Positions 15,218 through 25,141 of a DNA stretch of 55,610 bases are shown here, piece after piece (positions within the stretch are counted from its first letter, which is position 1; each line of letters begins with the position of its first letter). A program made the position numbers and the translations under genes. The stretch is from assembly GCA_021802555.1 (NCBI GenBank), contig JAJZRU010000017.1, positions 1-55,610 on the forward strand, given 5' to 3'. This DNA is from Pseudomonadota bacterium (GTDB lineage Bacteria > Pseudomonadota > Gammaproteobacteria > Burkholderiales > Thiobacillaceae). A model generated the notes under the pieces. It saw only the letters and a list, made by a program, of their open reading frames with translations, was not told the DNA's origin and made no database searches.

Positions 15218-15770
15218 TTCCGCCGAACTGGATCGCTTCCTGGCGGGCGTGGAGCGTCGCGCCTATCTGCAGGCCCGCTTTGCGGTGCAGGAGGAGGCAG
15301 CGGCCCTGGACGTGGTGCAGGATGCCATGATCAAACTCGTTACCAACTACCGCGAGCGGCTGCCTGGGGAATGGCCGTTGCTCTTCCAGCGCATACTGCA
15401 AAACACCATCAAGGATTATTACCGGCGCCAGAAGGTCAAGAACGCTTGGCAGGTCGCGTTGTCTACCTTGGGGCTGGGCGATCGCCACGACGGCGACGAA
15501 GATACCGTGGAATACGACCCGCCGGGGGAGGAGGACGACGACCCTGCCGTCCGCCTTGCTCAGCGGCAGCGCCTGGCCATCATAGAAAAATGTCTGCATG
15601 CTCTGCCGCTGCGTCAACGCCAAGCCTTCCTGCTGCGTTATTGGGAAGGAATGGATACGGCGCAAGCTGCCGAGGCCATGGGGTGCACCGAGGGCAGCGT
15701 CAAGACCCATTGCTCGCGCGCGGTTGCAGCCCTGGGCAAGGCCCTGGCGTCCTATGGTATCGAGTTATGA
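15210..15770 (+). CDS. ECF-type RNA polymerase sigma-70 factor
   Basis: A 186-residue sigma factor. Region 2 spans about 20-85, with LDVVQDAMIKLVTNYRERL (the D-xQDxFxK type helix) and FQRILQNTIKDYYRRQKVK as the -10 recognition helix. An acidic linker (HDGDEDTVEYDPPGEEDDD) precedes region 4, which has LPLRQRQAFLLRYWEGMDTA and EAMGCTEGSVKTHCSRAVAAL as helix-turn-helix. It lies between the Rof-like gene and a small membrane-protein gene, which overlaps its stop by four bases and may encode an anti-sigma factor. Confidence 0.9.
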   Translation: MTDSAELDRFLAGVERRAYLQARFAVQEEAAALDVVQDAMIKLVTNYRERLPGEWPLLFQRILQNTIKDYYRRQKVKNAWQVALSTLGLGDRHDGDEDTVEYDPPGEEDDDPAVRLAQRQRLAIIEKCLHALPLRQRQAFLLRYWEGMDTAQAAEAMGCTEGSVKTHCSRAVAALGKALASYGIEL

Positions 15771-16135
15771 AAAAGGCCACATTTCTTCCCGAATCGTTCG
15801 CCAGCCACCTGGATGCGCTGGTGCAGCGCCTGCCCGCCCGGGCGGTCGACCGCCTGGAGCATAGACGCAAGCAGGCGATATATCACCCGGAAGCGGCGTT
15901 GCGTCAGCAGGGTTCCCTGTCCCTGGGGCGCCGCTGGCTGCATCAGCACCGCATCATGGCGGGCAGCCTGCTGTTGGCGCTGCTCCTGGGCGGGTTGAGC
16001 GCCTATCACAGGAATGCGGATCACCAGCGTCCTGTTGGCGAAGTCGATGCCGCCTTGTTGGGGGGAGAACTGCCCCCGGGAGCCTTTACCAATCCGCAAT
16101 TCGTGCAATGGCTGCAAGAGCACGCGCAGCAATAG
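15767..16135 (+). CDS. DUF3619-type single-pass membrane protein, possible anti-sigma factor
   Basis: A 122-residue protein. The cytoplasmic N-terminal part (1-60) has an ILP-like LDALVQRLPARAVDRLEHRR and ends in a basic LGRRWLHQHR stretch. One membrane helix, IMAGSLLLALLLGGLSAY, lies at about 64-81, and a short acidic C-terminal tail follows with DAALLGGELPPGAFTNPQF, the conserved end of DUF3619 proteins. Coupling to the sigma gene by an ATGA overlap and the membrane topology suggest a sigma-factor partner; this is inference. Confidence 0.72.
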   Translation: MKKATFLPESFASHLDALVQRLPARAVDRLEHRRKQAIYHPEAALRQQGSLSLGRRWLHQHRIMAGSLLLALLLGGLSAYHRNADHQRPVGEVDAALLGGELPPGAFTNPQFVQWLQEHAQQ

Positions 16136-16542
16136 CGGCGCTCGTCCTCTGGCTGGCCGCGGCAGGGGCGGTTTTTGCCCAGGTTGCCGACAAGCCCACC
16201 TGGGCGGCGCTCACGCCGGCGGAAAGGCAGGTGCTGGCGCCCTTGGCCAATGAATGGCCGCGCCTGTCCCGCGATCAGCGCCGCCATCTCATACGTGCCG
16301 CCGACCATTACTACAAAATGAAACCGGCGGCGCAGGCGCGTTTCCAGAAGCGTTTGCATGCCTGGGCTACCATGACCCCGGAACAGCGCCGCGTGGCGCG
16401 GGAAAATTACCTGAAATTCAAGGCATTGCCTCCAAAGGTGCAACAGTCCTTGCGGCGGAAATGGGTGCAGCGGCAACGCGGCAGCCAGGCCTCCCGCGCC
16501 GCGCCTGGCCAAGCCGGGCGGCAAGTCGGGCCGCGGCCCTGA
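16108..16542 (+). CDS. DUF3106-family exported protein
   Basis: A 144-residue protein with an N-terminal signal peptide (AAIAALVLWLAAAGAVFAQ, likely cleavage after FAQ or AFA). The mature part is made of short Arg/Trp-rich helical repeats: WAALTPAERQVLAPL, EWPRLSRDQRRHLIRAA, MTPEQRRVARENYLKF and LPPKVQQSLRRKW. These define DUF3106, common in betaproteobacteria just downstream of the sigma and DUF3619 genes. It overlaps the DUF3619 gene by 28 bp. Function is unknown; a periplasmic stress-related role would fit the operon. Confidence 0.78.
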   Translation: MAARARAAIAALVLWLAAAGAVFAQVADKPTWAALTPAERQVLAPLANEWPRLSRDQRRHLIRAADHYYKMKPAAQARFQKRLHAWATMTPEQRRVARENYLKFKALPPKVQQSLRRKWVQRQRGSQASRAAPGQAGRQVGPRP

Positions 16543-16592
16543 ATTTTTTTCCCGCCTGTGTCAACCGGCCGGCAAGCCGAGCGTTAGAGCAC

Positions 16593-16618
16593 GTGACAGA
16601 CCGATCTGTCGCATTTTT
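16593..16618 (+). terminator. Rho-independent terminator after the DUF3106 gene
   Basis: GTGACAGA pairs with TCTGTCGC (one G-T pair) around CCGA, and ATTTTT follows. It closes the Rof-sigma-DUF3619-DUF3106 operon 50 bp after its last stop codon and lies just before the next small gene, so it could also act as a leader hairpin for that gene. Confidence 0.65.
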
Positions 16619-16641
16619 AACCACATAAAGGAAGACCTGCT

Positions 16642-16860
16642 ATGAACAAACTGCTCGCCGCCCTGGTGTTCTCCACTTTCGCCGCCTCTGCCGCCATGGC
16701 TGCCGAAGCCCCCGCTGCCGAAGCCGCCAAGGAAAAACCGGCCGCTCACAAAATGATGAAGGAAGAGCATCACGCTGTTAAGCACCATGCCGTGAAAAAA
16801 CATGCTGTGAAAAAGCACGCCGCGAAAAAAGAAATGAAAAAAGAAGAGATGAAGAAATAA
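16642..16860 (+). CDS. Small exported Ala/His/Lys-rich protein
   Basis: A 72-residue protein with a clear signal peptide (MNKLLAALVFSTFAASAAMA, cleavage after AMA). The roughly 50-residue mature part has an Ala/Glu stretch (EAPAAEAAKEKPAA), then a His/Lys repeat built on HAVKK / HHAVKHHAVKK, and a Lys/Glu tail ending MKKEEMKK. No enzyme domain is present. Histidine-rich periplasmic peptides can bind Cu, Ni, Zn or acidic polymers, but I do not recognise this one. AAAGGAAG precedes the ATG. The repeat is visible in the DNA too, pointing to growth by slippage. Confidence 0.75.
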   Translation: MNKLLAALVFSTFAASAAMAAEAPAAEAAKEKPAAHKMMKEEHHAVKHHAVKKHAVKKHAAKKEMKKEEMKK

Positions 16861-16908
16861 AGCAGCAGCAAGCTGTCCGGGCTGCGGAACAGCGCAGCCG
16901 GAAGAGTC

Positions 16909-16934
16909 AGCCGGGCCAGCCCCGGCTTTCTTTT
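16909..16934 (+). terminator. Rho-independent terminator after the His/Lys-rich protein gene
   Basis: AGCCGGG and CCCGGCT form a 7-bp stem around CCAGC, followed by TTCTTTT. A second strong hairpin (16877-16901, arms with GGCTGCG and CGCAGCC) stands just upstream, so the transcript end is doubly structured. Confidence 0.8.
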
Positions 16935-16942
16935 GTGCGCTT

Positions 16943-17144
16943 TTAGCGTGAAACAACGCGCAGCGTTGCCGCGTCCCCCTCGCCCTCTGGGAGAGGGCTG
17001 GGGGCGAGCCGGGGAATTCGCGGAACAGGTTCCGCGCCCGGCGAGCGGCTCCGGCTTGCCAGCCGGAGCGCGCCCTGCAAGGGAGGGAAACGGACAGGGC
17101 GATAAGAGCGTTTCATGATTTGGGGCGGCGATTCGCCATGTCCG
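16943..17144 (+). repeat. Intergenic direct repeat, unit 1 (202 bp)
   Basis: It begins TTAGCGTGAAACAACGCG and ends GATTCGCCATGTCCG. It is the same sequence as the following 139-bp unit with only a few changes, plus a 63-bp insertion after position 16973. The insertion carries the GC-rich dyad CCCTCTGGGAGAGGG and a second dyad CGCGGAACAGGTTCCGCG. No coding frame is supported. Confidence 0.8.
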
Positions 17145-17283
17145 TTAGCGTGAAACAACGCGCAGCGTTGCCGCGCCCGGCGAGCGGCTTCGGCTTGCCA
17201 GCCGGAGCGCGCCCTGCAAGGGAGGGAAACGGACAGGGTGATAAGAGCGTTTCATGATTCGGGGCGACGATTCGCCATGTTCG
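17145..17283 (+). repeat. Intergenic direct repeat, unit 2 (139 bp)
   Basis: This tandem copy of unit 1 lacks the 63-bp insertion, and the next three bases again read TTA as at the start of each unit. It contains the dyad CGGCTTGCCAGCCG. The two units fill the space between the terminator at 16934 and the end of ispH. Confidence 0.8.
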
Positions 17284-17289
17284 TTAGGG

Positions 17290-18228
17290 TCAGGCCAGGC
17301 CCTTGGGTAGGGGGAAATCGACTTTCTCCACCACTCCCTGCAGTTGCCTGGGCGCTTGCGCCCCCAGTGCCCTGAGGCGCTGGATGACTTCGTCGACCAG
17401 CACTTCCGGCGCGGATGCGCCCGCGCTCACGCCTACGCGCGGTTTTCCCGCCAGCCAGGCGGGCTCGATATCACCGGCGCGGTCCACCAGGTAGGCAGGC
17501 ATGCCCAGGTTGGCGGCGACTTCGCGCAGGCGGTTGGAGTTGGAACTGTTGCGTGAGCCAACGATGATCACCACGTCGCAGTCGCTCGCCATCTGGCGCA
17601 CCGCGTCCTGGCGGTTTTGCGTGGCGTAGCAGATGTCATCCTTCTTGGGGCCGATGATGCCGGGAAAGCGCTTTTTGAGAGCCGCCACCACCCGTGCGGC
17701 ATCGTCCACGGACAAGGTCGTTTGCGTCACATAGGCCAGCCGCGTGTCTGCAGGAAGCGCCAGCTGCGCCACGTCTGCCTCGCTCTCTACGAAATGCATA
17801 CCATGGTCGCTCTGGCCCATGGTGCCCTCCACCTCGGGATGGCCGCGATGGCCCACCATGATGATTTCCAGTCCCTGGCCGCGCATTTTGGCGACTTCGA
17901 CATGCACCTTGGTCACCAGCGGGCAAGTGGCGTCGAACACGGTGAGGCCGCGCGCCTGCGCCTCGCTCCGCACGGCTTTGGACACCCCATGGGCGCTGAA
18001 GATGAGCGTGGCACCGGGCGGGACGTCGGCAAGGTGTTCGATGAAAATCACACCTTTGGCCTTGAGCGCATCGACGACGTAGCGGTTGTGCACCACTTCG
18101 TGGCGCACGTAGATGGGCGCGCCGAATTTTTCCAGGGCGCGTTCGACGATGGCTATGGCGCGATCGACGCCGGCGCAGAAGCCGCGCGGATTCGCCAGCA
18201 CCAGGGTCTTGGTTGGGAAAGCGGGCAT
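17290..18228 (-). CDS. ispH: 4-hydroxy-3-methylbut-2-enyl diphosphate reductase
   Basis: A 312-residue [4Fe-4S] enzyme making IPP and DMAPP from HMBPP, the last step of the MEP isoprenoid pathway. The cluster cysteines are visible in [13 protein letters not shown] (Cys18), [11 protein letters not shown] at about residue 100 and [11 protein letters not shown] near 197. Other conserved parts are [30 protein letters not shown] and [16 protein letters not shown]. The ATG at 18228 is chosen because the conserved domain begins there. It is the last gene of the ileS-lspA-slpA-ispH block, 7 bp after slpA. Confidence 0.96.
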   Translation of the reverse strand: MPAFPTKTLVLANPRGFCAGVDRAIAIVERALEKFGAPIYVRHEVVHNRYVVDALKAKGVIFIEHLADVPPGATLIFSAHGVSKAVRSEAQARGLTVFDATCPLVTKVHVEVAKMRGQGLEIIMVGHRGHPEVEGTMGQSDHGMHFVESEADVAQLALPADTRLAYVTQTTLSVDDAARVVAALKKRFPGIIGPKKDDICYATQNRQDAVRQMASDCDVVIIVGSRNSSNSNRLREVAANLGMPAYLVDRAGDIEPAWLAGKPRVGVSAGASAPEVLVDEVIQRLRALGAQAPRQLQGVVEKVDFPLPKGLA

Positions 18229-18235
18229 GGCAGAT

Positions 18236-18682
18236 TCAGGCGGAAGGAAGGATGCGCACCAGTTCCACCTCGAACTCGATGCCATACCCGGCCAGCGGAT
18301 GGTTGAAATCGACACGGGCGTATTCCGGGCCGACCTCCAGGACGTGTCCGGCGAGACGGGTCCCGTCGGGCAGGGAAAATTCCATCAGCGTGCCGCTGCG
18401 CAACGCCGGTTCGGCGGGCATATCTTTCACGGCCAAGTCTTGCACCAGTGTCGGGTCGGGCAGGCCGAAAGCCGCGCCGGCGGGCAGCGAGGTGCGCCTG
18501 CGCCCGCCTGCGGCCAAGCCGATCACCTGGGCTTCCAGCGCCGCTGCCAGCGTACCATCGCCGAGAACGAGAGCTTCGGGATCGGCGTCTTCCAGGTTGG
18601 ATACGATGGTCATGCCGTTTTCGAGCCGCAAAGCATAGCGCAGCAGGACATGGTCGCCCATGCGCGCGGTTGGGGCGCTCAT
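18236..18682 (-). CDS. slpA: FKBP-type peptidyl-prolyl isomerase, SlpA-like
   Basis: A 148-residue protein of the SlyD/SlpA branch. The split FKBP fold opens with [19 protein letters not shown] and closes with [23 protein letters not shown], where the DFNHPLAG motif is diagnostic. An insert-in-flap domain lies between. It lacks the His/Cys-rich metal tail of SlyD, which favours SlpA. It catalyses prolyl isomerisation and has chaperone activity. Its start overlaps the lspA stop by 4 bp. Placement between lspA and ispH is the classical order. Confidence 0.92.
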   Translation of the reverse strand: MSAPTARMGDHVLLRYALRLENGMTIVSNLEDADPEALVLGDGTLAAALEAQVIGLAAGGRRRTSLPAGAAFGLPDPTLVQDLAVKDMPAEPALRSGTLMEFSLPDGTRLAGHVLEVGPEYARVDFNHPLAGYGIEFEVELVRILPSA

Positions 18683-19137
18683 CGACGCCTGCTCCTCAGG
18701 CTGTCCCACACGAGCAATGCGGCGCCCACGGTGATGGCCGAGTCGGCGGCATTGAAAGCCGGCCAGCCCAGGCTGCCCCAGTGAAAATAGAGGAAGTCCA
18801 CGACTTCGCCCAGGCGGATGCGGTCCAGCAGGTTGCCCAAGGCCCCGCCCAGGATGAGGGACAGGGCGGTCGCCAGCAGCGGCTTGCTGCGCGCGCGGTG
18901 GAGCAGGAACAACAAGATGGCGCAGGCGACGCTGGCGACGACGATGAAGAACACCCGTTGCCAGCCGGGCTCCGAGGCGAGCAGGCTGAACGCTGCGCCG
19001 CTGTTGCGGATGTCGACCAAGGTGAAAAACGGCGTCAGCACGATACCGGAACCCAGAGGAATATGGGAGGTAACCAGCGCCTTGGTGTACTGATCCACGC
19101 CGATCACGGCGAGGGCGAGAACAATCCATTTAAGCAT
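18679..19137 (-). CDS. lspA: Lipoprotein signal peptidase (signal peptidase II)
   Basis: A 152-residue inner-membrane aspartyl protease with four hydrophobic segments. Conserved boxes are VDQYTKALV near residue 15, [14 protein letters not shown] at about 41-54, [20 protein letters not shown] near 103-122 (first catalytic Asp) and [15 protein letters not shown] near 135 (second catalytic Asp). It removes signal peptides from prolipoproteins. The ATG lies inside the end of ileS with an 8-bp overlap, so the two are translated from one transcript. Confidence 0.95.
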   Translation of the reverse strand: MLKWIVLALAVIGVDQYTKALVTSHIPLGSGIVLTPFFTLVDIRNSGAAFSLLASEPGWQRVFFIVVASVACAILLFLLHRARSKPLLATALSLILGGALGNLLDRIRLGEVVDFLYFHWGSLGWPAFNAADSAITVGAALLVWDSLRSRRR

Positions 19138-21913
19138 GTTGCCTGGGTTCCCCGGCGCCGAACAGGTTGCTCTCGCAACGCCCGCACAAGGCGGGATGTT
19201 CGGCGTTTTTCCCGACGTCGTCACGGTAGTGCCAGCAACGTTCGCATTTCGCATGCGCGCTGGCGGCTGCCTCGATGCGATCTTCCGCGGCAGGGAGGAC
19301 CTTCGCGGCGGAAACGATGAGGACGAAGCGCAGGTCGTTCCCCAGGCCGGCCAGATCGGCATAGCTTTCGGGCCGGGCGTGCAGCGTGACTTCCGCCTGC
19401 AGGGAAGAGCCGATGGCGCCGGCAACGCGCAATTCCTCCAGGTGCTTTTGCACTTGGCTGCGCACGGCGCGGATGTGCGTCCAGCGTTCCAGGAGCGCCG
19501 CTTCCTCGTCCTGCCCGGGCAGGACGTGCCAGGTGTGGAAGAAGACGCTGTCATCGGCATCGCCGGCCAGCAGGCTGTGTATCTCCTCGGCAGTGAAGCT
19601 GAGGATCGGAGCCATGAGCCGGGTCAGGGTCTGGAGGATGTGCCAGAGCGCATTTTGTGCGGCGCGCCGCGCGGGCGAGTCGGCGGCGGCCGTGTAGAGG
19701 CGGTCCTTGAGGATGTCCAGGTAGAAGCCGCCCAGATCCTCCGAACAGAAGCTCAGCAGCTTCTGCGCGACCTGATGGAATTCGTAGTTGGCGTAATGCT
19801 CCGCAAGTTCGCTTTGCAGCTGGCGCGTCAAAGCCAGGGCATAGCGGTCGATGGTCAGCCAGGCGGCCAGCGGCAGGGCATGGGCGGCCGGATCGAAATC
19901 GGCGGTATTGGCGAGCAGGAAGCGCAGCGTATTCCTGAGCCTGCGATAGCCCTCCACCACGCGCTTGAGAATTTCGTCGGACAGGGACAGCTCGCCGGAA
20001 TAGTCGGTGGAGGCCACCCACAGGCGCAAGATGTCGGCGCCCAGGGTATTGGCAATTTGCTGCGGCTCGATGCCGTTGCCGCGCGACTTGCTCATTTTGT
20101 GGCCCGTGGCATCCACCACGAAACCGTGTGTCAGGAGCGCGGCATAGGGCGCATAGCCATCGGTGGCGCAGCCCGTGAGCAGGGAGGACTGGAACCAGCC
20201 GCGGTGCTGATCCGAGCCTTCCAGATAAAGATCTGCGGGATGGCGCAGTTCGGGGCGCTGTTTGAGCACGCAGGCGTGCGTGCTGCCGGAATCGAACCAG
20301 ACGTCCAGGGTGTCCAGGGACTTGTCGTAGTGTACCGCCTCCTCGCCCAGCCATTCCTGGGCATCAAGCGCAAACCAGGCCTCGATGCCCTGCTGCTCGA
20401 CCTTCTGGGCCACTTGTTCGAGGATTTCCGCAGTGCGCGGATGGAGTTCCCCGTTCTGCTTGTGGGTAAAGAAGGGCATGGGTACGCCCCAATTGCGCTG
20501 GCGCGACACGCACCAGTCGGGACGGCTCCGGATCATGGCGGTGAGCCGCTCGCGGCCCCAGGAGGGGAAGAAGCGGGTTGCGTCCACCGCGCGCAGGGCA
20601 TGCTGGCGCAGGGTCTGGCCGGCGACCTTCTCCCTCCCGCCGTGGCGGTCCATGCCGATGAACCATTGCCGTGTAGCGCGGAAAATGATGGGCGTCTTGT
20701 GGCGCCAGCAATGGGGGTAGCTGTGGCGCAGTTTCTCGTGTGCCAGCAATAGCCCGCGGGTATTCAACAGTTCGATGATGACGGGGTTGGCTTCCCAGAC
20801 CGATTTGCCTCCCACCTCCGGGGTGTCGTCATAGAACCGCCCGTCACTGCCCACCGGATTGTCCACCTTGAGGCCGTAGCGGCTGCCCACGACATAATCC
20901 TCCAGGCCATGGCCGGGGGCTGTGTGGACCAGGCCTGTGCCGGCTTCCAGAGTGACGTGCTCGCCGCAGATGACGGGCACCTTGCGGTCTTGAAAGGGGT
21001 GCTGCAGCAGCAGGCCTTCCAGTGTCCGGCCCTTGACTTGGGCGAGTACTTCCACGGCGTCGATGCCATAGCGTTCGAGTGCAGCCTCGGCCAGTTCCTT
21101 CACCAGAATCAATATGCCCTTGGGGGTGGCCAGCAGGTCATAATCGAACTCCGGGTGGACTGCCACCGCCTGGTTGGCGGGCAGGGTCCAGGGCGTGGTG
21201 GTCCAGATTACCGCCAGGACCGGCAGATCGATCGCAGGCAGGTTCAGGCGGCGCGCCAGTTCCACGCTGTCGGCCACGGGAAAGGCCACGTCGATCGCCG
21301 GCGAGGTTTTGTCCTCGTATTCCACTTCCGCTTCGGCCAGGGCGGAGCCGCAGTCCACGCACCAGTGCACGGGCTTGGCGCCCTGGTAGAGGTAGCCGTT
21401 TTGCTGGATCTTCCCCAATTCGCGGATGATGTCGGCCTCGAAACGGTAGTCCATGGTCTTGTAGGGTCGATCCCAGTCGCCCAACACGCCCAGGCGGATG
21501 AAGTCGGCCTTTTGCCGCTCGATCTGGCTGTCGGCGTACGCCCGGCACAACTCGCGGAAACGGGCGGCAGGAATGTCTTTGCCATGTTGCTTTTCCACTT
21601 GCAACTCGATGGGCAGGCCGTGGCAGTCCCAGCCCGGCACGTAGGGCGCGTCAAAGCCTGCCAGCGTCTTGGACTTGATGATGATGTCCTTGAGGATCTT
21701 GTTGACCGCGTGGCCGGTGTGAATGTCCCCGTTGGCATAAGGCGGGCCGTCGTGCAGGATGAATTTCGGCCGTCCCGCGGCCGCTGCGCGGATTTTCTCG
21801 TAGCGTTTTTTTTCCTGCCAGGCGGCCACCCAGCCGAGCTCGCGCTTGGCGAGGTCGCCGCGCATGGGAAAGGGCGTGTCGGGAAGGTTCAGGGTGTGCT
21901 TGTAGTCGGCCAT
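19130..21913 (-). CDS. ileS: Isoleucyl-tRNA synthetase
   Basis: A 927-residue class Ia synthetase, the usual bacterial length. The HIGH signature appears as HTGH at 65-68 in [16 protein letters not shown], and the KMSKS loop is at 606-610. The CP1 editing domain lies between them ([18 protein letters not shown] near 245). The C-terminal zinc site is [12 protein letters not shown] with a later CGRCESNL. It charges tRNA-Ile. It overlaps ribF by one base and lspA by eight, as in many proteobacteria. Confidence 0.97.
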   Translation of the reverse strand: MADYKHTLNLPDTPFPMRGDLAKRELGWVAAWQEKKRYEKIRAAAAGRPKFILHDGPPYANGDIHTGHAVNKILKDIIIKSKTLAGFDAPYVPGWDCHGLPIELQVEKQHGKDIPAARFRELCRAYADSQIERQKADFIRLGVLGDWDRPYKTMDYRFEADIIRELGKIQQNGYLYQGAKPVHWCVDCGSALAEAEVEYEDKTSPAIDVAFPVADSVELARRLNLPAIDLPVLAVIWTTTPWTLPANQAVAVHPEFDYDLLATPKGILILVKELAEAALERYGIDAVEVLAQVKGRTLEGLLLQHPFQDRKVPVICGEHVTLEAGTGLVHTAPGHGLEDYVVGSRYGLKVDNPVGSDGRFYDDTPEVGGKSVWEANPVIIELLNTRGLLLAHEKLRHSYPHCWRHKTPIIFRATRQWFIGMDRHGGREKVAGQTLRQHALRAVDATRFFPSWGRERLTAMIRSRPDWCVSRQRNWGVPMPFFTHKQNGELHPRTAEILEQVAQKVEQQGIEAWFALDAQEWLGEEAVHYDKSLDTLDVWFDSGSTHACVLKQRPELRHPADLYLEGSDQHRGWFQSSLLTGCATDGYAPYAALLTHGFVVDATGHKMSKSRGNGIEPQQIANTLGADILRLWVASTDYSGELSLSDEILKRVVEGYRRLRNTLRFLLANTADFDPAAHALPLAAWLTIDRYALALTRQLQSELAEHYANYEFHQVAQKLLSFCSEDLGGFYLDILKDRLYTAAADSPARRAAQNALWHILQTLTRLMAPILSFTAEEIHSLLAGDADDSVFFHTWHVLPGQDEEAALLERWTHIRAVRSQVQKHLEELRVAGAIGSSLQAEVTLHARPESYADLAGLGNDLRFVLIVSAAKVLPAAEDRIEAAASAHAKCERCWHYRDDVGKNAEHPALCGRCESNLFGAGEPRQHA

Positions 21914-22836
21914 CAGCGGTGATCAAAGTAATGTCTGGCATGGTCCACGTCGCGCCGGATCTGGGCGGCAAGGCTGTCGAGATCGGGGTATTTCTCCTCG
22001 TCCCTGAGTTTTTTGAGAAAATCCACGCGCAGCTTGCGGCCATAAAGGCCGCCCTGATAATCCAGCAGAAAGACTTCCAGCGTGGCGCGGCCATGTTCGT
22101 GCACCGTCGGCCGCACGCCCAAGCTGGCGGCACCCGGCAGTGCGCGATCGTTCACCCCCCAGACTTCCACGGCGAAAATCCCCAGAAGAGGCGGGCGGTT
22201 GTGGCGCAACTGAATGTTCGCGGTGGGGAAGCCGAGGCTGCGTCCGAGCTTGTCGCCATGGACGACCCGTCCGGTGATGCCATAGGGCCGCCCCAGCAGC
22301 CTCCTGGCCCGCTCCAAGTCGCCTCCTGCCAGGGCTTGCCGGACGGCGGTGCTGGAGGCCCGATGATCTGCCACGCTTACCGTAGGCAGCGCCTCGGCGG
22401 TGAAGCCGAACCTCGGCCCGAGCGCCTGAAGCAGCGAAAAATCTCCGCCCCGCCCGCGGCCGAAGCGAAAGTCGTCCCCCACCAGAACGTAACGGGCGCC
22501 TAGGGTCCGGGCCAGGGCGCCAGCGACGAATTCTTCCGCGGTCAGGGCGGCGAGTCCACGATCGAAGCGCAGGACATGCAGGCGATCGATGCCGGCAGCG
22601 GCGATCAGGGCGGCTTTTTCTCCCAGAGAGGTGAGGCGCGTGGGCGCCTGCTCGGGAGCGAAAAATTCGCGCGGATGGGGCTCGAACGTCAGCACGCAAC
22701 TGGGCAGGCCGCGGGCACGGGCTTCCTGTCTGAGTTTGTCCAGCATGGCCTGATGACCGCGGTGCAGGCCGTCGAAATTGCCGATGGTGACGGCATGGAG
22801 GCTGGCAAGAGGGGTCAGGCCGTGAGAGATGCGCAT
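21913..22836 (-). CDS. ribF: Bifunctional riboflavin kinase / FMN adenylyltransferase
   Basis: A 307-residue enzyme that makes FMN and FAD from riboflavin. The N-terminal nucleotidyltransferase domain has [15 protein letters not shown] at 18-32 and [18 protein letters not shown] near 115-132. The C-terminal kinase domain has [21 protein letters not shown] near 186 and [14 protein letters not shown]-like [24 protein letters not shown] near the end. It sits directly upstream of ileS with a one-base overlap, the conserved arrangement. Confidence 0.96.
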   Translation of the reverse strand: MRISHGLTPLASLHAVTIGNFDGLHRGHQAMLDKLRQEARARGLPSCVLTFEPHPREFFAPEQAPTRLTSLGEKAALIAAAGIDRLHVLRFDRGLAALTAEEFVAGALARTLGARYVLVGDDFRFGRGRGGDFSLLQALGPRFGFTAEALPTVSVADHRASSTAVRQALAGGDLERARRLLGRPYGITGRVVHGDKLGRSLGFPTANIQLRHNRPPLLGIFAVEVWGVNDRALPGAASLGVRPTVHEHGRATLEVFLLDYQGGLYGRKLRVDFLKKLRDEEKYPDLDSLAAQIRRDVDHARHYFDHR

Positions 22837-22899
22837 GGCGCAGGCGAAGCGACGCGTACAAAAAATGGATTTTACCGGATGCGGCGGGCGCCTTCGCGC

Positions 22900-24438
22900 C
22901 TATTTGGCGGCGCCGCGATAAAACTGGCGCGGGTGTATGCCGAACAAATACAGGGCGCCGAAGTACACCGTAATGCCCAAGGCCACCAGGCCCAGGAGGG
23001 CGGCCGCTTTCTTGAGCGCCCGAGCCGTGAGCCAGAAGCTGTCGGGCCCGGCAGCGTAGTGCAGAACCAGCGCCATGAGCGCAACGGCCGCCAGCACGCG
23101 CAGGAGGAAGCCTCTCCACCCTGGTTCGGGATGGAATATGTCGTGCCGGCGCAGGAGGCGGTAGAGGATGGCGGCGTTCAGGCAGGCAGCCAAGCCAATG
23201 GACAGGGCAAGGCCGGCGTGCTTGAGGGGGGCGATGAAGGCCAGATTCATGAGCTGGGTCGCGGCGAGCGTCACGAGGGCAACCTTCACCGGGGTCTTGA
23301 TGTTTTGCCGGGCATAAAAGCCGGGCGCCAGCACTTTCACGAATATCAGGCCAAGCAACCCTACGCTGTAGGCCAGCAGCGCTTCCCTCGTCATCCACAA
23401 ATCCTGGGCATCGAACTTCCCATAGAGAAACAGACTGCTGATGAGCGGCACCGCGAGCACGGCCAGTGCCACGGCCGCGGGCAGGGCCAGGAGCAGGGTG
23501 AGGCGCAGCCCCCAGTCGAGCAGGCGGGAATATTCCTGCGGATTTGCGTCGGCGTAATGCTTGGCCAGGCTGGGCAGCAGTATGGTGCCCAGTGCGACGC
23601 CCAGCATGCCGGTGGGAAATTCCATCAACCGATCCGCGTAATAAAGCCAGGAGACGCTGCCGGTGGCCAGGAAGGAGGCGAAGATGGTATTGATGAGGAG
23701 ACTGATCTGCGCCACCGACACCCCCAGCGTGGCCGGCCCCATGAGCTTGAGGATGCGGCGCACGCCCGGATCGGTGAAGCGCAGAGTGAGGCGCGGCAAC
23801 ATGCCGATGCGGCGCAAAAAGGGAATCTGCAGGGCGAGTTGCGACATGCCGCCCGCCACCACTCCGACGGCCAGCGCCAGAATGGGGGGATGGAACCAGG
23901 GTGCGAGGAACAGGGCGGCGACGATGAGGCACACATTGAACAGCACGGGAGTGAAGGCCGGCACCGAAAAGCGGCTCCAGGTGTTGAGGATGCCGGCGGC
24001 CAGCGCCACCAGGGAGATGAAGGCGATATAGGGGAAGGTGATGCGCAGCAGATGTACGGTCAGGCGGAATTTCTCGGGGTCTTCGGCAAAGCCCGGCGCG
24101 CTGATCCACACCACGGCCGGCGCCGCCAGTATGCCCAGCACGGTGACGGCGAGCAGGGCGAGCGTAAGGGCCGAGGCGACCTGATCGACCAGCCGGCGCG
24201 TGTCTTCCGTGCCGCGCCGATTCTTGTATTCGGCCAGGATGGGCACGAAAGCCTGGGAAAAGGCGCCTTCCGCGAACAGGCGGCGCAGCAGGTTGGGGAG
24301 CTTGAGGGCGACGAAAAAAGCGTCGGTATAAAGGCTGGCGCCGAATGCTCTCGCCACGATGGTGTCGCGAACAAAGCCGAGGATGCGCGACATGAGGGTC
24401 ATGGACCCGACCGTCGCAAGGGCTTTGAGGAGGTTCAT
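22900..24438 (-). CDS. murJ: Lipid II flippase MurJ
   Basis: A 512-residue inner-membrane protein of the MOP (MviN) family with about 14 hydrophobic segments. It opens [35 protein letters not shown], the hallmark first helix with its Arg residues, and has [18 protein letters not shown] at about 55-72. It moves lipid II across the membrane for peptidoglycan synthesis. It lies upstream of ribF with a 63-bp gap. In many betaproteobacteria rpsT is the divergent neighbour; here a universal stress gene takes that place. Confidence 0.95.
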   Translation of the reverse strand: MNLLKALATVGSMTLMSRILGFVRDTIVARAFGASLYTDAFFVALKLPNLLRRLFAEGAFSQAFVPILAEYKNRRGTEDTRRLVDQVASALTLALLAVTVLGILAAPAVVWISAPGFAEDPEKFRLTVHLLRITFPYIAFISLVALAAGILNTWSRFSVPAFTPVLFNVCLIVAALFLAPWFHPPILALAVGVVAGGMSQLALQIPFLRRIGMLPRLTLRFTDPGVRRILKLMGPATLGVSVAQISLLINTIFASFLATGSVSWLYYADRLMEFPTGMLGVALGTILLPSLAKHYADANPQEYSRLLDWGLRLTLLLALPAAVALAVLAVPLISSLFLYGKFDAQDLWMTREALLAYSVGLLGLIFVKVLAPGFYARQNIKTPVKVALVTLAATQLMNLAFIAPLKHAGLALSIGLAACLNAAILYRLLRRHDIFHPEPGWRGFLLRVLAAVALMALVLHYAAGPDSFWLTARALKKAAALLGLVALGITVYFGALYLFGIHPRQFYRGAAK

Positions 24439-24610
24439 GGGCGGGGCAGCGTAGGGGCAGGGCGCATTGTCGAGGAAGGCGGAAGGCCGGTCAAACAGTT
24501 AAAAAAAACTTAATAACGCAGCATGCTGAAAAAAAGCTTATGCAATCCGCGGCGGAGCGTTACACGGACAAGGTAGAATGCCAGCCCGGCTTTCCTCGAT
24601 ACTCCCAGCC

Positions 24611-25126
24611 ATGAGCAAAGGTGTCATTCTCGCGGCCATCGATGGCTCGCAAAACTCTCTGCTGGCCGCCGGTCTGGCGGCCCGCCTGGCCAGCTTGCTG
24701 GGTGCCCATCTGGGCTTGATCCACGTCCTGGACGAGCCGGTGGTCGGGTTTTGGGGCGGCTTGGCGGCACGCATGAAATCTGACATACGGCGCGAGGCGG
24801 AAGCGACCTTGACGGAGTTTGCGGCAAGGGTCACCGAATCCTGCGGTGTCGTGCCGGAGTTCTTCATCGAAGAAGGCCTGCCGGAAGACGTCATTCCGCG
24901 CGTCGTCGAGACGCGCGAGCACGCCATGATGCTGGTGCTGGGGCGCATCGGCCTGGACGGAGAGCGCCGCGCCCATATGCGCCAGCGCGCCATCGGCCAT
25001 GTCACGAACCGCCTGCTGCACCATTTGGGTTTGCCCGTCCTGACCGTGCCGGCGGACGTCGATCCCAACCGGATCTGCGAGGCGGCGGGTGCCTTGCGCA
25101 CACCTGCGCCTGAGCGTCAACCCTGA
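24611..25126 (+). CDS. Universal stress protein (UspA family)
   Basis: A 171-residue protein with one Usp domain. ILAAIDGSQNSLLAA is the first strand and nucleotide-side loop, and MMLVLGRIGLDGERRAHMRQRAIGHVTNRLLHHLGLPVLTVP is the second half, where the usual G-2x-G-9x-G(S/T) ATP motif is altered to GRIGLDGERRAHMRQRAIGH. Start choice is open: an ATG at 24578 has AAGG four bases before it, while the one at 24611 fits the domain start and a TAGAAT -10 candidate at 24574. It precedes the TauE-like gene by 15 bp, so both are probably co-transcribed. Confidence 0.8.
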   Translation: MSKGVILAAIDGSQNSLLAAGLAARLASLLGAHLGLIHVLDEPVVGFWGGLAARMKSDIRREAEATLTEFAARVTESCGVVPEFFIEEGLPEDVIPRVVETREHAMMLVLGRIGLDGERRAHMRQRAIGHVTNRLLHHLGLPVLTVPADVDPNRICEAAGALRTPAPERQP

Positions 25127-25141
25127 AGATACGAGCATTGC

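Noticed and set aside
16943-17283. Possible CRISPR-like array
   Set aside because: There are only two long units directly abutting each other, with no regular spacers and no cas genes.
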